Below are positions 27,861 through 39,437 of a DNA stretch of 42,581 nucleotides, one piece after another (position 1 is the first letter of the stretch; each line of letters starts with the position of its first letter). The notes under the pieces were generated by a model. It was not told where the DNA came from, ran no database searches, and saw only the letters and a list, made by a program, of their open reading frames with translations. The position numbers and the translations under genes were made by a program. This DNA comes from DASYYE01 sp035946955. Its GTDB lineage: Bacteria > Actinomycetota > Actinomycetes > Streptosporangiales > Streptosporangiaceae. The DNA lies in assembly GCA_035946955.1 (NCBI GenBank), contig DASYYE010000435.1:1-42581 (forward strand), read 5' to 3'.

Positions 27861-28577
27861 ATGGCCGGAGGTCCGCAGGGCTCGGCCCAGGCTGGCGGTG
27901 CCACGCGTGGCGACCCCATCCGTGCGCTCATCGTGGACGACCACGCCCTGTTCCGGCGCGGCCTGGAGATGGTCCTCGCCGAAGAACCAGACATCGAGCT
28001 GGTCGGTGAGGCGAGCGACGGCGCCGAGGCGGTGGAGAAGGCCGGTGAGGCCCTGCCCGACGTCGTGCTGATGGACATCCGGATGCCCAGGAGCAGCGGC
28101 ATCGAGGCCTGCCGTGCCATGAAAGAAGTGGTCCCGAGCGCGAAGATCGTGATACTGACGATCAGCGACGAGGAAGAGGACCTGTTCGAGGCGATACGGG
28201 CGGGCGCGAGCGGCTACCTGCTCAAGGACATCCCACTCGATGAGGTCGCTGATGTGGTGCGAGCCGTCCACGGTGGCCAGTCCCTGATCAACCCGTCGAT
28301 GGCTGCCAAGCTCCTCACCGAGTTCGCGGCGCTCGCCCGCCGCGAAGAGACCGAGCGCGCAGAGCGCCTGCCAGCCCCCAAACTCACCGACCGTGAGGTC
28401 GAGGTGCTCACGCTCGTCGCGCGCGGCATGAACAACCGCGATATCGCCAAGGAGCTGTTCATCTCCGAGAACACGGTCAAGAACCACGTGCGCAACATCC
28501 TGGAGAAGCTGCAGATCCACTCCCGGATGGAGGCCGTCATGATCGCCGTGCGCGAGAAACTGATCGAGTTCGGTTAG
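27861..28577 (+). CDS. NarL/FixJ-family response regulator (orphan)
   Basis: A 238-residue regulator. The ATG at 27861 has GGAAGGGA upstream; the ATG at 27828 lacks a site. After a Gly/Ala-rich N-terminus (1-18) the receiver domain has VDDH at 25-28, phosphoacceptor Asp72 in LMDIRMP, the Thr of ILTISDEEED and Lys in YLLKDIP. A linker of about 25 residues leads to the LuxR-type helix-turn-helix: LTDREVEVLTLVARGMNNRD then ENTVKNHVRNILEKLQ. No histidine kinase is adjacent, so the partner must be elsewhere. Actinobacterial genomes commonly carry such a regulator between hpf and secA. Its targets are unknown. Confidence 0.93.
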   Translation: MAGGPQGSAQAGGATRGDPIRALIVDDHALFRRGLEMVLAEEPDIELVGEASDGAEAVEKAGEALPDVVLMDIRMPRSSGIEACRAMKEVVPSAKIVILTISDEEEDLFEAIRAGASGYLLKDIPLDEVADVVRAVHGGQSLINPSMAAKLLTEFAALARREETERAERLPAPKLTDREVEVLTLVARGMNNRDIAKELFISENTVKNHVRNILEKLQIHSRMEAVMIAVREKLIEFG

Positions 28578-28604
28578 AGGGCGGCGCGAGCGGGACTAGG
28601 CGGG

Positions 28605-29825
28605 TCAAGCGAGCGCGGCGCGCAGGCGGGCGGTCAGGGCGGGCGGGCTGACGGTCTCGGCTGCCACCGCTGAGCAGCCCACCCACGACGCCGCCTCCCG
28701 CAGGGCCCGGGCCATCGCCTCGGTGGCGGTCGGCGTCTCCAGCGACACCCGCTGCGCCACCAGGGTCTGGCCCCGCCGCACGGGGTCGACCCGGCCCAGC
28801 AGCCGGCCGCCGGCCAGCAACGGCATGGCGAAGTAGCCGTGGACCCGCTTGGCCCTGGGGACATAGGCCTCCAGCGAGTGCTCGAAGCCGAACATCCGCA
28901 GCGTCCGCTTGCGGTCCCACACCAGCGAGTCGAACGGCGACAGGAGCGTCACCCGGTGCCTGCCGCGCACACCCGAGGAAGCCTCCGCAAGGGCGGCAGG
29001 GTCGGCCCAGGCAGCGGCGTCCCGCCCCCCGGCTGACTCGAGCGCCACCGGGACCAGGCCTGCCGCCTGCGCGGCGGCGTCGACCCGGTCAGCGTGCTGT
29101 GTGCCGCCGTTCGTGAGGTGCCGCAGGCGGTGGTAGTCGATGAGGTCGGCACGTGTGACCACCCCGAGCGCCCGGGCGGCGACCCCGGCCAGGTGGACCA
29201 GGCACTCCTCATCGGAGGGCTCGGCCTGGAGCAGCTCAGCGGGAACCACCCGGCTGGGGAGGTCATAGACTCGCCGCCAGCCGTTGCGCCGCACGCAGAC
29301 CACCTCACCCACATCGAGCAGCCACTCGACCGCGATCTTGGTCGTTGACCAGTCCCACCAGGACGTCCCGGCACGGGCGCCCCCGAGCTGGGTAGCGGTC
29401 AGCGGGCCGTCACTGCGCAGCCTGGCCAGTACATCGGCGGCGGCCTGCTCGTCATTGACGTGCCAGCGCATCCCTCGGGCGCGCAGCGCCCGCCTGCGGA
29501 ACGCGTAGTACGGCCACTCCTCGATCGGCAGCACGCACGCCGCGTGCGACCAGTACTCGAATGCGGAGGGCCTGGCTGGATGCCAGTACGCCTGCTCGAT
29601 CGCTGCCCGTGGGACAGGGCCCAGCCGTGCGTAGGCGACCAGTTCGTGTGAGCGGGCGAGCACGCTGATCGTGTCGAGCTGGACAGCTCCGACCCGGCGC
29701 AGCATCGCCGGCACCCCGCCGTGGCGCCCCTGTGCGCCGAGGAAGCCCTGGGCGCGCAAGGTGATGCGCCGAACGTCGTCCGGGGACAGCCGCACCTGGG
29801 GGGCCGCAGGGGCAGGGAGACTCAC
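28605..29825 (-). CDS. YcaQ/AlkX-like DNA glycosylase (winged-helix, HTH_42)
   Basis: A 406-residue protein of the winged-helix DNA-binding family that includes E. coli YcaQ (AlkX) and the azinomycin-resistance glycosylase AlkZ, which unhook interstrand DNA crosslinks and remove alkylated bases. The Gln-hydrophobic-Asp catalytic motif typical of the YcaQ branch is seen at residues 49-51 (VQLDTISVLARSH), as opposed to the Q-x-Q of AlkZ. Other family elements are AFEYWSHAACVLP, TATQLGG, LLSPFDSLVWDRKRTLRMFGF and AKRVHGYFAMPLL. The start at 29825 follows directly from the conserved RLSPDDVRRITLRAQGF. It stands alone, convergent with the NarL-type gene, and may protect against self-made or environmental alkylators. 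Confidence 0.87.
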   Translation of the reverse strand: MSLPAPAAPQVRLSPDDVRRITLRAQGFLGAQGRHGGVPAMLRRVGAVQLDTISVLARSHELVAYARLGPVPRAAIEQAYWHPARPSAFEYWSHAACVLPIEEWPYYAFRRRALRARGMRWHVNDEQAAADVLARLRSDGPLTATQLGGARAGTSWWDWSTTKIAVEWLLDVGEVVCVRRNGWRRVYDLPSRVVPAELLQAEPSDEECLVHLAGVAARALGVVTRADLIDYHRLRHLTNGGTQHADRVDAAAQAAGLVPVALESAGGRDAAAWADPAALAEASSGVRGRHRVTLLSPFDSLVWDRKRTLRMFGFEHSLEAYVPRAKRVHGYFAMPLLAGGRLLGRVDPVRRGQTLVAQRVSLETPTATEAMARALREAASWVGCSAVAAETVSPPALTARLRAALA

Positions 29826-29947
29826 AACTCCGGCAGCCTAGCGGGAACCACCGACATTCCGTATCTCAGGCACACGCCGGTTACGCGGACCGCTGCCACT
29901 CAGGCACCTGCGCCATTGGCCAGATGACAAAAACGTTCATTGTGCGC

Positions 29948-29983
29948 CCTTGTGTTCCGGTGGACGATGGAAACAAAACAAGG
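29948..29983. promoter_or_regulatory. Imperfect inverted repeat upstream of the DUF3311 gene
   Basis: CCTTGT (29948-29953) pairs with ACAAGG (29978-29983), with GTTCC/GGAAAC inside. It lies in a locally AT-richer promoter region (about 29925-30000) and could be an operator for substrate-dependent control of the transporter. Confidence 0.35.
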
Positions 29984-30067
29984 CCAAATGACCAGGTAAA
30001 TCCCATCCGTAGCGGCGGCCCGGTGGGCGGGGAGGGCCGCTCGCGCAGACAGTCCTGAGGTGGCGCG

Positions 30068-30346
30068 ATGAGTCCCTCCAGCCCCGGCGCCAAGTCTCCC
30101 GCCAGGTGGACAGCCGCAACCGTCCTGCTCCTCGCGGCCGTTATCGCCGCCTTCTGGGTGCCGTTCTACGCGCGCACCACGCCGAAACTCGGTCCGTTCC
30201 CATTCTTCTACTGGTACCAACTGGTCCTGGTACCGGTGGTGGCGGTCGTGTCCTGGCTCGCCTACCTGCTCCTGCGGGACAGGCCCGGGGACAGGGCGGC
30301 GGCCGGTGGCGGCCAGCCGCCCGACGGGACGGGGGTGGCGCCATGA
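30068..30346 (+). CDS. DUF3311 small membrane protein
   Basis: A 92-residue protein with two membrane helices (about 17-32 and 49-68) joined by the conserved element WVPFYARTTPKLGPFPFFYWYQ (quoted in part: GPFPFFYWYQ), typical of DUF3311. It is always found just upstream of a sodium:solute symporter of the MctP type, with which it overlaps by 4 bases (ATGA) here. It is probably an accessory subunit; its biochemical role has not been defined. Confidence 0.9.
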   Translation: MSPSSPGAKSPARWTAATVLLLAAVIAAFWVPFYARTTPKLGPFPFFYWYQLVLVPVVAVVSWLAYLLLRDRPGDRAAAGGGQPPDGTGVAP

Positions 30347-31971
30347 CCCACGTCAACGCGGTCTCCCTGACCATCCTGATCGTGGCATTCGCGCTCGTCA
30401 CCGTGGTGGGCTTCATCGCGGCCCGGTGGCGTCGCGCGGAGGACATGCTCCACCTCAACGAATGGGGTCTCGGAGGGCGTGGTTTCGGGACTTTCATCAC
30501 GTGGTTCCTGCTCGGCGGGGACCTGTACACCGCCTACACGTTCATCGCCGTGCCCGCCCTGGTGTTCGCCACCGGGGCCGCCGGCTTCTTCGCGCTGTCC
30601 TACACGGTCATGGTGTTCCCGATCGTGTTCGTGTTCGCCCCGCGGCTGTGGTCCGTGGCCCGCGTCCACAACTACGTCACACCCGCCGACTACGTCCGCG
30701 GCCGGTACGGATCGCGCGGCCTGGGCCTGGCCGTGGCGGCGACCGGGATCCTCGCCACCATGCCCTACATCGCGCTCCAGTTGGTCGGCATCCAGGCGGT
30801 GCTGACCGTCATGGGAGTCGGCGGCACCACCACCAACACCTTCGTCAAGGACCTGCCGCTGCTGATCGCGTTCATCATCCTGGCGGCCTACACCTACCTT
30901 GCCGGGCTGCGCGCGCCCGCCCTCATCGCCTTCGTCAAGGACACGCTCATCTACGTGATGGTGATCGTCGCGGTCATCTACATCCCGTCCAGGCTCGGCG
31001 GCTGGAGCCACATCTTCGGCACCGCGTCCAAGCACCTCGCCACGGTCAACCCCAAGACCGGCAAGCCGTTCGGCTCACTGGTGACCACTCCGGCCGGTGA
31101 ATGGGCGTACGCCACCCTCGCGCTCGGCTCCGCCCTGGCGCTGTTCATGTACCCACACGCGGTCACCGGCGTGTTCGCGGCCAGGCGTCGTGGGGTGATC
31201 CGGCGCAACATGGCCGTCCTGCCTGCCTACTCGCTGGTGCTCGGCCTCATCGCCCTGTTCGGCTACATGGCGCTGGCCTCACCCGCGGTCACCGCGGGCG
31301 TCAAGGCGGCCGGCGGGAACGCCCAGCTCTCGGTGCCGCTGCTGTTCGAGCACATGTTCCCGAGCTGGTTCGCGGGGATCGGTTTCTCCGCGATCGTGAT
31401 CGGGGCCCTGGTGCCCGCGGCCATCATGTCCATCGCCGCGGCCAACCTGTTCACCCGCTCGATCTGGGTGGAGTACGTCCGGCCCGGTGCCAGCCAGGCC
31501 CACCAGACCCGGGTCTCCCAGGCCGCCTCGCTGGTCGTGAAGGCGGGCGCCCTGGTGTTCGTGCTCGCGTTGCCGAAGACGTTCTCGATCAACCTCCAGC
31601 TCCTCGGCGGGATCTGGATCCTGCAGACCTTCCCGGCGATCGTGGCCGGCCTGTACACGCGCTGGTTCCACCGGTGGGCGCTCGTCATCGGCTGGGCAGC
31701 GGCCATGGTCTACGGGACGGTCCAGGCGTACCGGGTGCCCGTCGCGGGGCAGCCGAGCTCGCACTTCGGCGGCTCGACCGCGCCCATCCTCGGGCACACC
31801 ATGTACATCGCCGTGGCCGCGCTCGTCATCAACCTGGTGGTAGCGGTGGTGCTGACCCTCGCGTTCAGAGCCTCCCGCCTGCCCGAGGGGACGGACGAGA
31901 CCCAGCCGGCCCACTACACGGCCGACCCGGAACCCGAGGCGGCCGCCCGCGTCCCCGCCCCCCTGGCCTGA
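30343..31971 (+). CDS. MctP-like monocarboxylate sodium:solute symporter
   Basis: A 542-residue polytopic transporter of the SSS family with about thirteen helices. The ATG at 30343 overlaps the DUF3311 stop; the frame before it is spurious. Helix 1 is VSLTILIVAFALVTVVGFIA; the family element DMLHLNEWGLGGRGFGTFIT marks the first cytoplasmic loop, followed by LGGDLYTAYTFIAVP, YVTPADYVRGRYGSRG, and GALVPAAIMSIAAANLFTRS. These resemble the MctP permease that imports lactate, pyruvate, acetate and alanine; the substrate is inferred only. The C-terminus (500-542) is a Pro/Glu-rich tail. Confidence 0.9.
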   Translation: MTHVNAVSLTILIVAFALVTVVGFIAARWRRAEDMLHLNEWGLGGRGFGTFITWFLLGGDLYTAYTFIAVPALVFATGAAGFFALSYTVMVFPIVFVFAPRLWSVARVHNYVTPADYVRGRYGSRGLGLAVAATGILATMPYIALQLVGIQAVLTVMGVGGTTTNTFVKDLPLLIAFIILAAYTYLAGLRAPALIAFVKDTLIYVMVIVAVIYIPSRLGGWSHIFGTASKHLATVNPKTGKPFGSLVTTPAGEWAYATLALGSALALFMYPHAVTGVFAARRRGVIRRNMAVLPAYSLVLGLIALFGYMALASPAVTAGVKAAGGNAQLSVPLLFEHMFPSWFAGIGFSAIVIGALVPAAIMSIAAANLFTRSIWVEYVRPGASQAHQTRVSQAASLVVKAGALVFVLALPKTFSINLQLLGGIWILQTFPAIVAGLYTRWFHRWALVIGWAAAMVYGTVQAYRVPVAGQPSSHFGGSTAPILGHTMYIAVAALVINLVVAVVLTLAFRASRLPEGTDETQPAHYTADPEPEAAARVPAPLA

Positions 31972-31974
31972 GCA

Positions 31975-32014
31975 GGGCCAGCCGGACTCCCTAGCTGCCT
32001 AAGGCCGCTGGTCC
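31975..32014. terminator. Possible weak convergent hairpin
   Basis: GGGCCAGC (31975-31982) and GCTGGTCC (32007-32014) can pair with one G-T wobble and a 24-base loop between the convergent symporter and secA2 genes. It is only weakly supported. Confidence 0.3.
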
Positions 32015-32015
32015 G

Positions 32016-34394
32016 TCAATCCCTTCCGCCTCGCCGACCCGGTGCCGGGCGCCGGGCGACCGTGCCCTTGAGCCGGCGCAGCGCACGGTCGGCGTCCGTG
32101 CCGAACGGGTTGTCATGCACCATGTAGGTCCAGGTCGCGGTGGGCCGTTTCAGGCGGAGGGCGTCGAGGTCGATGCCGGAACTGGTGATCGGGGAGGTCT
32201 GGAAGGTCTCTGCGGACTGGTCTTCCACCTGCTTGAGCATGCGGTCGAAGAGCGTGACCGCCTCGGAGTTGAACTCCCTCAGCGGGTCCAGCGACATGAC
32301 GAAGGGGTTGGGGCCGTGCCCCAGCGCGCGCAGGTGGATGCCTTCCCGGACGTCGGCCAGCACGGCCAGGTGGCCGGCCCAGCCACGGTCGAGGTAGTAC
32401 AGGACGACCGCGCGGGCCGCGCCCTCGAGCACGCCGGGGTCCACAGTGGCGGCCAGCTCACGGTAGCGGTCCGGGCAGCGCCTGGCGAGGCCCGTCACCG
32501 CGGCGTCGGTATGCAGCACCCGGTCACGGTGCTCCAGGACGACACGCCGCTGGTCCTCGATGAGCTTGTGGTAGCGCCAGGTGTTCCGGTGGATGTCCAG
32601 GTTGACGCCTTCGGCGACGCGCTGGGCATGGCCGACGTCCCACAGCGCCCTGGCATCGCTGACACGGCCATCGGCGGCGACCTGGCGTGGCTCGGCGGCA
32701 TCGGGCGCGTACTTGGTGACCAGCTCGTCCGCCATGCTGACGAAGAACACCGAGGTGCCGGGGTCACCCTGCCGGCCGGACCGCCCGCGCAACTGGTTGT
32801 CGAGCCGGGCGCTCCAGTACCGGCCCGTGCCGATGACGTACAGCCCGCCCAGGCCTGCCACCTGGCTGGACTCTCCGTGGCTGCCGCCGAGCCGGATGTC
32901 AGTGCCCCGCCCGGCCATCTGCGTCGAGACCGTGACCGCCCCCTGGGCCCCGGCCTCGGCGATGATGCTGGCCTCCTGTGCGTCGTTCTTGGCGTTCAGC
33001 ACCACGCACGACAGCCCAGCCGCGGTGAGCCTGGCCGACAACCGCTGCGATTCGTCCACGCTGAGGGTGCCGATCAGGACAGGCCGGCCGGTGTCATGCG
33101 CCGCCGCCGCTTCGGCGATGACCGCCGCCTCCTTGTCCCTCACTGTCGCGTAGAGGCGGTCCGGCTCGTCCTCACGCACGCACGGCCGGTTCGGCGGGAC
33201 CACCGCCACCTCCAGCCCATAGAACTCGCGGAGTTGCTCGCCCACGGTCACCGCGGTGGCGGTCATGCCGCACACGCGCGGGTACCGCCTCACCAGTGAC
33301 TCGACCGTGATGCTGTCCAGGATCTCGCCGCTGGGGGTCGCGGCCAGGGCCTCTTTCGCCTCGACCGCCGCCTGCAGCCCGTCTGGCCAGCGCTGCAACC
33401 GGGCCACCCGGCCCCTGGACGTGCTGACCAGGTGGATCTTGCTGTCCCTGACGATGTAGTCCACATCGCGCCGCAACAGCGCATGCGCGTGCAAGGCGAC
33501 ATTGAGCCGGGTGAGCGTTTCCAGCTGGTCCGCCGCGTACAGGTCGACCCCGCCCAGGGCACGCTCGGCCGCGCGGGCGCCAGCATCGGTCAGCTGTGCG
33601 TTCCGGGCCTCCTCATCGACCTCATAGTGTCGGCCGGGCCGGAGGCCGCGTACGACCTCGGCCATCCGGTAGTCGGCCTCGCCCGCCCGGGCACTGCCCG
33701 CCAGGACCAGCGGCACCAAGGCTTCGTCGATGAGCACCGAATCAGCCTCATCGATCACCACGACGTCGGGTGCGCGTGTGACCATCTGCGTGGTGTCTGT
33801 CTGCAGCCGGTCACGGAGCACGTCGAAACCAATTTCGCTGACCGGCGCGTAGGTCACCTGGGCGGCATAGGCCTGCTTGCGCTCCTGTGGGGTCGATACC
33901 TGGGTGATAGAGGCAACCGAGACACCCAGCAGGTCATACAGGGGGCGCATCCACTCGGCATCCCTGCGGGCGAGGTAGTCATTGACCGACATCACGTGCA
34001 CGGACCGGCCGTCCACCGCATACCCGGCGGCAGTCAGAGCGCCGCACAGGGTCTTGCCCTCGCCGGTGGCCAGCTGGGCCACCAGCCCCGACAGCATCGC
34101 CATCGTGCCGAGCAACTGCACGTCGTAGGGGCGTTCACCCAGGGCACGCCGGGCAGCCTCCCGCCCCACCGCACAGAACATGGCCCTGTCGTGCTCAGTG
34201 CTCGCGAGATCCCGCAATGCCGCGTCCGGCCGGTCACGCAGCGTTTCCTCGTGCCCGGCGATGACCGCCAGCAGGCGGCGGTACGCGGTGATGTCGGCGG
34301 TCCCGGGTTTCTGCAGGAAACGCCTAACTCGCAAACCAAGACCACTCACGACGCGGGGCCGGGTGGCCTTGCCTTGGTCAGCACACACCGTCAA
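32016..34394 (-). CDS. secA2: Accessory Sec translocase ATPase SecA2
   Basis: A 792-residue SecA paralogue. Walker A is ATGEGKT (GEGKT 111-115), the DEAD box is VIDEADSVLIDEA (DEAD 215-218), and the second motor domain has GTLSVDESQRLSARL, VVLNAKNDAQEASIIAEAG, TQMAGRGTDIRLGGS and LDNQLRGRSGRQGDPG. The C-terminus ends TSTWTYMV-like (here PTATWTYMVHDNPFGTDAD) without a SEC-C zinc motif. These points, and the shortened C-terminal domain relative to SecA1, match actinobacterial SecA2, which exports a subset of proteins with the normal SecYEG. No SecY2 or Asp genes accompany it. The start ATG 34394 is accepted; V16 (VVSGLG) could be an alternative. Confidence 0.95.
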   Translation of the reverse strand: MTVCADQGKATRPRVVSGLGLRVRRFLQKPGTADITAYRRLLAVIAGHEETLRDRPDAALRDLASTEHDRAMFCAVGREAARRALGERPYDVQLLGTMAMLSGLVAQLATGEGKTLCGALTAAGYAVDGRSVHVMSVNDYLARRDAEWMRPLYDLLGVSVASITQVSTPQERKQAYAAQVTYAPVSEIGFDVLRDRLQTDTTQMVTRAPDVVVIDEADSVLIDEALVPLVLAGSARAGEADYRMAEVVRGLRPGRHYEVDEEARNAQLTDAGARAAERALGGVDLYAADQLETLTRLNVALHAHALLRRDVDYIVRDSKIHLVSTSRGRVARLQRWPDGLQAAVEAKEALAATPSGEILDSITVESLVRRYPRVCGMTATAVTVGEQLREFYGLEVAVVPPNRPCVREDEPDRLYATVRDKEAAVIAEAAAAHDTGRPVLIGTLSVDESQRLSARLTAAGLSCVVLNAKNDAQEASIIAEAGAQGAVTVSTQMAGRGTDIRLGGSHGESSQVAGLGGLYVIGTGRYWSARLDNQLRGRSGRQGDPGTSVFFVSMADELVTKYAPDAAEPRQVAADGRVSDARALWDVGHAQRVAEGVNLDIHRNTWRYHKLIEDQRRVVLEHRDRVLHTDAAVTGLARRCPDRYRELAATVDPGVLEGAARAVVLYYLDRGWAGHLAVLADVREGIHLRALGHGPNPFVMSLDPLREFNSEAVTLFDRMLKQVEDQSAETFQTSPITSSGIDLDALRLKRPTATWTYMVHDNPFGTDADRALRRLKGTVARRPAPGRRGGRD

Positions 34395-34467
34395 CGCCCG
34401 GACCAGGCAGCCGGTTCCCCACTAGGCCCGCCCGGCACGGGAAGGGGGCTGGCGGGTGACAGGCATC

Positions 34468-35352
34468 CTAAGGCTGCCAGTACTCGGCCGCGGGGAGGCC
34501 CATCTCGGCCCGGGCGCGCGACAGCAGGTCCGCGACCAGGGCCGCTTTGGCGGCCACGTAGACCTCCATGTCACCGTCGGCCAGCGTGACATTGTGCCGC
34601 TTCAGGGTTGCGTAGCGTTCCCGCGCTGCCGGGTCCGCCCGCAGCAGGTCCCGCAGCAGCCAGTGGTCCAGGTGGGCCTTGTTGTTCTCCACCACGACGT
34701 AGAGGTTGTGCTTGGGCAGGTCGGTGTCTGGGGGCACGGCGAACGCCTCGCGGCCTGAGATGCCCAGGTCACCGCGCCATCGGTAGCCAAGCCCGGCCAG
34801 GCCTTTGATGACCGGCCGGACCTCGTCCTGCGACCCGACCACGATGTCGAGGTCGATGATTGGCTTGGCTGCCAGCCCGGGCACCGAGGTCGACCCGACG
34901 TGGTCGATCCGCAGGGCAACGTCGGCCACGGCTGGCCATATGTGGGCCTTGAGCTGGGCGAACCAGTCCGCCCAGGCTGGGTCATAGTCGCTGACTGTGA
35001 TCTCGGTCGTCACGGCTATGGCCCACATCTCGAACTGTCCTTCGACGGACAGGGCGGTCAGGCCGTCTTCACTGCCCGCCGCATGTTCTTCCCCGTCGTC
35101 CCACAGTGCCGCGTAGCCAGGTCCGAGGGCCCGGCGGGCGCCGTCGCCACCGCTCACCCAGCCGGAGCCGGTCACGACGGCCAAAAGCTGCTTACCCACA
35201 GCCGGGTGCTGGCCGATCAGGCCACCAGCGGGCAGGTACATCACCTGCACCCGCGCGTCTGCGCCCGGTGCCGTGAGCGGCGCGATCCGGAACCGCGAGC
35301 CAAACTGGGTGATCGGGACAGCGACCTCGTCATCGAACTTGAAGACGCGCAT
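34468..35352 (-). CDS. Cupin-like domain fused to GrpB (UPF0157) nucleotidyltransferase-like protein
   Basis: A 294-residue protein made of two domains. Residues 1-112 form a small beta-rich, cupin-like domain (RVQVMYLPAGGLIGQHPAVG, then QLLAVVTGSGWVSGGDG, GYAALWDDGEEHAAGSE) with the His residues at 49 and 90 that might bind a metal. Residues 117-288 are a GrpB/UPF0157 domain: TVSDYDPAWADWFAQLK, LRIDHVGSTSVPGLAAKPII, DLDIVV, and later HLDHWLLRDLLRADPAARERY. GrpB proteins belong to the nucleotidyltransferase fold but have no assigned substrate. The ATG at 35352 is the only good start. The fusion suggests a ligand-sensing cupin controlling the transferase (inference). It lies between secA2 and the HGxxPAAW-like gene on the minus strand. 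Confidence 0.82.
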   Translation of the reverse strand: MRVFKFDDEVAVPITQFGSRFRIAPLTAPGADARVQVMYLPAGGLIGQHPAVGKQLLAVVTGSGWVSGGDGARRALGPGYAALWDDGEEHAAGSEDGLTALSVEGQFEMWAIAVTTEITVSDYDPAWADWFAQLKAHIWPAVADVALRIDHVGSTSVPGLAAKPIIDLDIVVGSQDEVRPVIKGLAGLGYRWRGDLGISGREAFAVPPDTDLPKHNLYVVVENNKAHLDHWLLRDLLRADPAARERYATLKRHNVTLADGDMEVYVAAKAALVADLLSRARAEMGLPAAEYWQP

Positions 35353-35409
35353 GAGCCATTGTCCCCCTGGCCTTGGTCAGCCGGGGGAAAGGATCCTAGC
35401 CCTGGTGGC

Positions 35410-35697
35410 TTAGTACCAGTCCTGGAAGATGTCGGTGGCCAGGGCCAGGAAGGCGCCTACTACCGCCAGGCCGGCCCCTACCCAGAACAGCCACCAGGCC
35501 GGGCCGAGGATCAGGCCCAAACCACCAGCCAGAAAGCCGGCCATGATGATGGACACTGCCACCCAGGACACCGGCCGGCCGCGGTGGTGCGCCCCCTCGT
35601 GGGGGACGACAGCCGCCCCGCCCGCGGTGGCCGGGCTGAGCGGGGAGCCTGTTCCGGCATGGCCTGCCATGGTGCTCGACCCCACCTGGTCCGCCAT
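35410..35697 (-). CDS. HGxxPAAW-like small membrane protein
   Basis: A 95-residue protein. The ATG at 35697 has AGGAG 9 bases upstream and is preferred over 35727. A hydrophilic N-terminus with HEGAHHRGRPVSW resembles the HGxxPAAW motif (variant HRGRPVSW). Two membrane helices follow (about 46-63 and 65-85), ending ALATDIFQDWY. Function unknown. It is divergent from secA1; the 295 bases between hold no other gene. Confidence 0.75.
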   Translation of the reverse strand: MADQVGSSTMAGHAGTGSPLSPATAGGAAVVPHEGAHHRGRPVSWVAVSIIMAGFLAGGLGLILGPAWWLFWVGAGLAVVGAFLALATDIFQDWY

Positions 35698-35992
35698 GCT
35701 TGCTGCTCCTCTCGGGTGGGCGGCCACATGTCAGAGCCGCCGCTGCCCCCTATTGTGGCGAACCCTGTGCGACGCCGCACACCGGCCCCGCCACAACCCC
35801 ATCACCGTGGTATCTGGGCACCAGGGCGGGGCCCGCTACTGCGCTCGGTTTCAGCGGCCGACTCGCCTACCATGAAGGACAAGACGCCCGCCACGCCGCG
35901 GCGCCGCTTGCGCTGGCCGCTGAGGAAGCCAGCGAGGCGGCGGGTGTGCCTACTCGGGCTAGGGCAACATTCCGCGAGGAGCGCGACGACAA

Positions 35993-38995
<3,003 letters not shown>

Positions 38996-39087
38996 CCCAG
39001 GTCGTCGGCGGCTTGTCGGCACACGGCAAATCCCTACTGCTGCACTGACCGGCTCTATTCTGGGTGTGGGTGACTGGAGGAGGGGTC

Positions 39088-39402
39088 GTGAAGGTCGATG
39101 CTCCGCGCCGGGCTGTCACCTTGGACGAGGTGAGGTCGCGGCGGGAGGAGATTGTCCGGCTCGGGGAGCGGTTCGGCATCCGGAACATCCGGGTCTTTGG
39201 GTCGGTAGCGCGTGGCGAGGCGACACCTGCCAGCGACCTGGATCTCCTGGTGGATGTTGACGCAGGACATGGTTACTTCGACATGGCAGGGTTCGCGCTT
39301 GGCGTTGAGGATCAGCTGGGGGTTTTCACGCAGGTCGCCACTCCGCGTGGCCTGAAGCTGAGGGTCAGGGACCGTGTCCTCCGTGAGGCGGTTGTCCTGT
39401 GA
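39088..39402 (+). CDS. MntA-type minimal nucleotidyltransferase (antitoxin-like)
   Basis: A 104-residue protein. The GTG at 39088 has GGAGGAGGGG just upstream; the ATG at 39064 has no site. The MNT signature VFGSVARGEATPASDLDLLV places GS at residues 38-39 and the catalytic aspartates at 50 and 52. In the MntA/HepT toxin-antitoxin family MntA adds AMP groups to a tyrosine of the HEPN ribonuclease HepT and so silences it. The stop codon overlaps a GTG (39399) in the usual mntA-hepT style, but the toxin is broken (next entry), so this is probably an orphan antitoxin or a decaying pair. A solo MNT with another target is possible. Confidence 0.85.
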   Translation: MKVDAPRRAVTLDEVRSRREEIVRLGERFGIRNIRVFGSVARGEATPASDLDLLVDVDAGHGYFDMAGFALGVEDQLGVFTQVATPRGLKLRVRDRVLREAVVL

Positions 39403-39437
39403 GGCGGGACGATGAGCGGTTGGCCGACATCATTGAA
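39399..39437 (+). pseudogene. hepT 5' fragment (HEPN toxin start, truncated)
   Basis: The GTG at 39399 overlaps the MntA stop (GTGA). The first 13 codons read V-RRDDERLADIIE, the normal N-terminus of a HepT/DUF86 HEPN protein, but from about 39437 the sequence no longer matches HepT in any frame. Instead the DNA turns into part of a SARP regulator in another frame. The catalytic RX4-6H motif of HepT is therefore absent. Confidence 0.65.
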
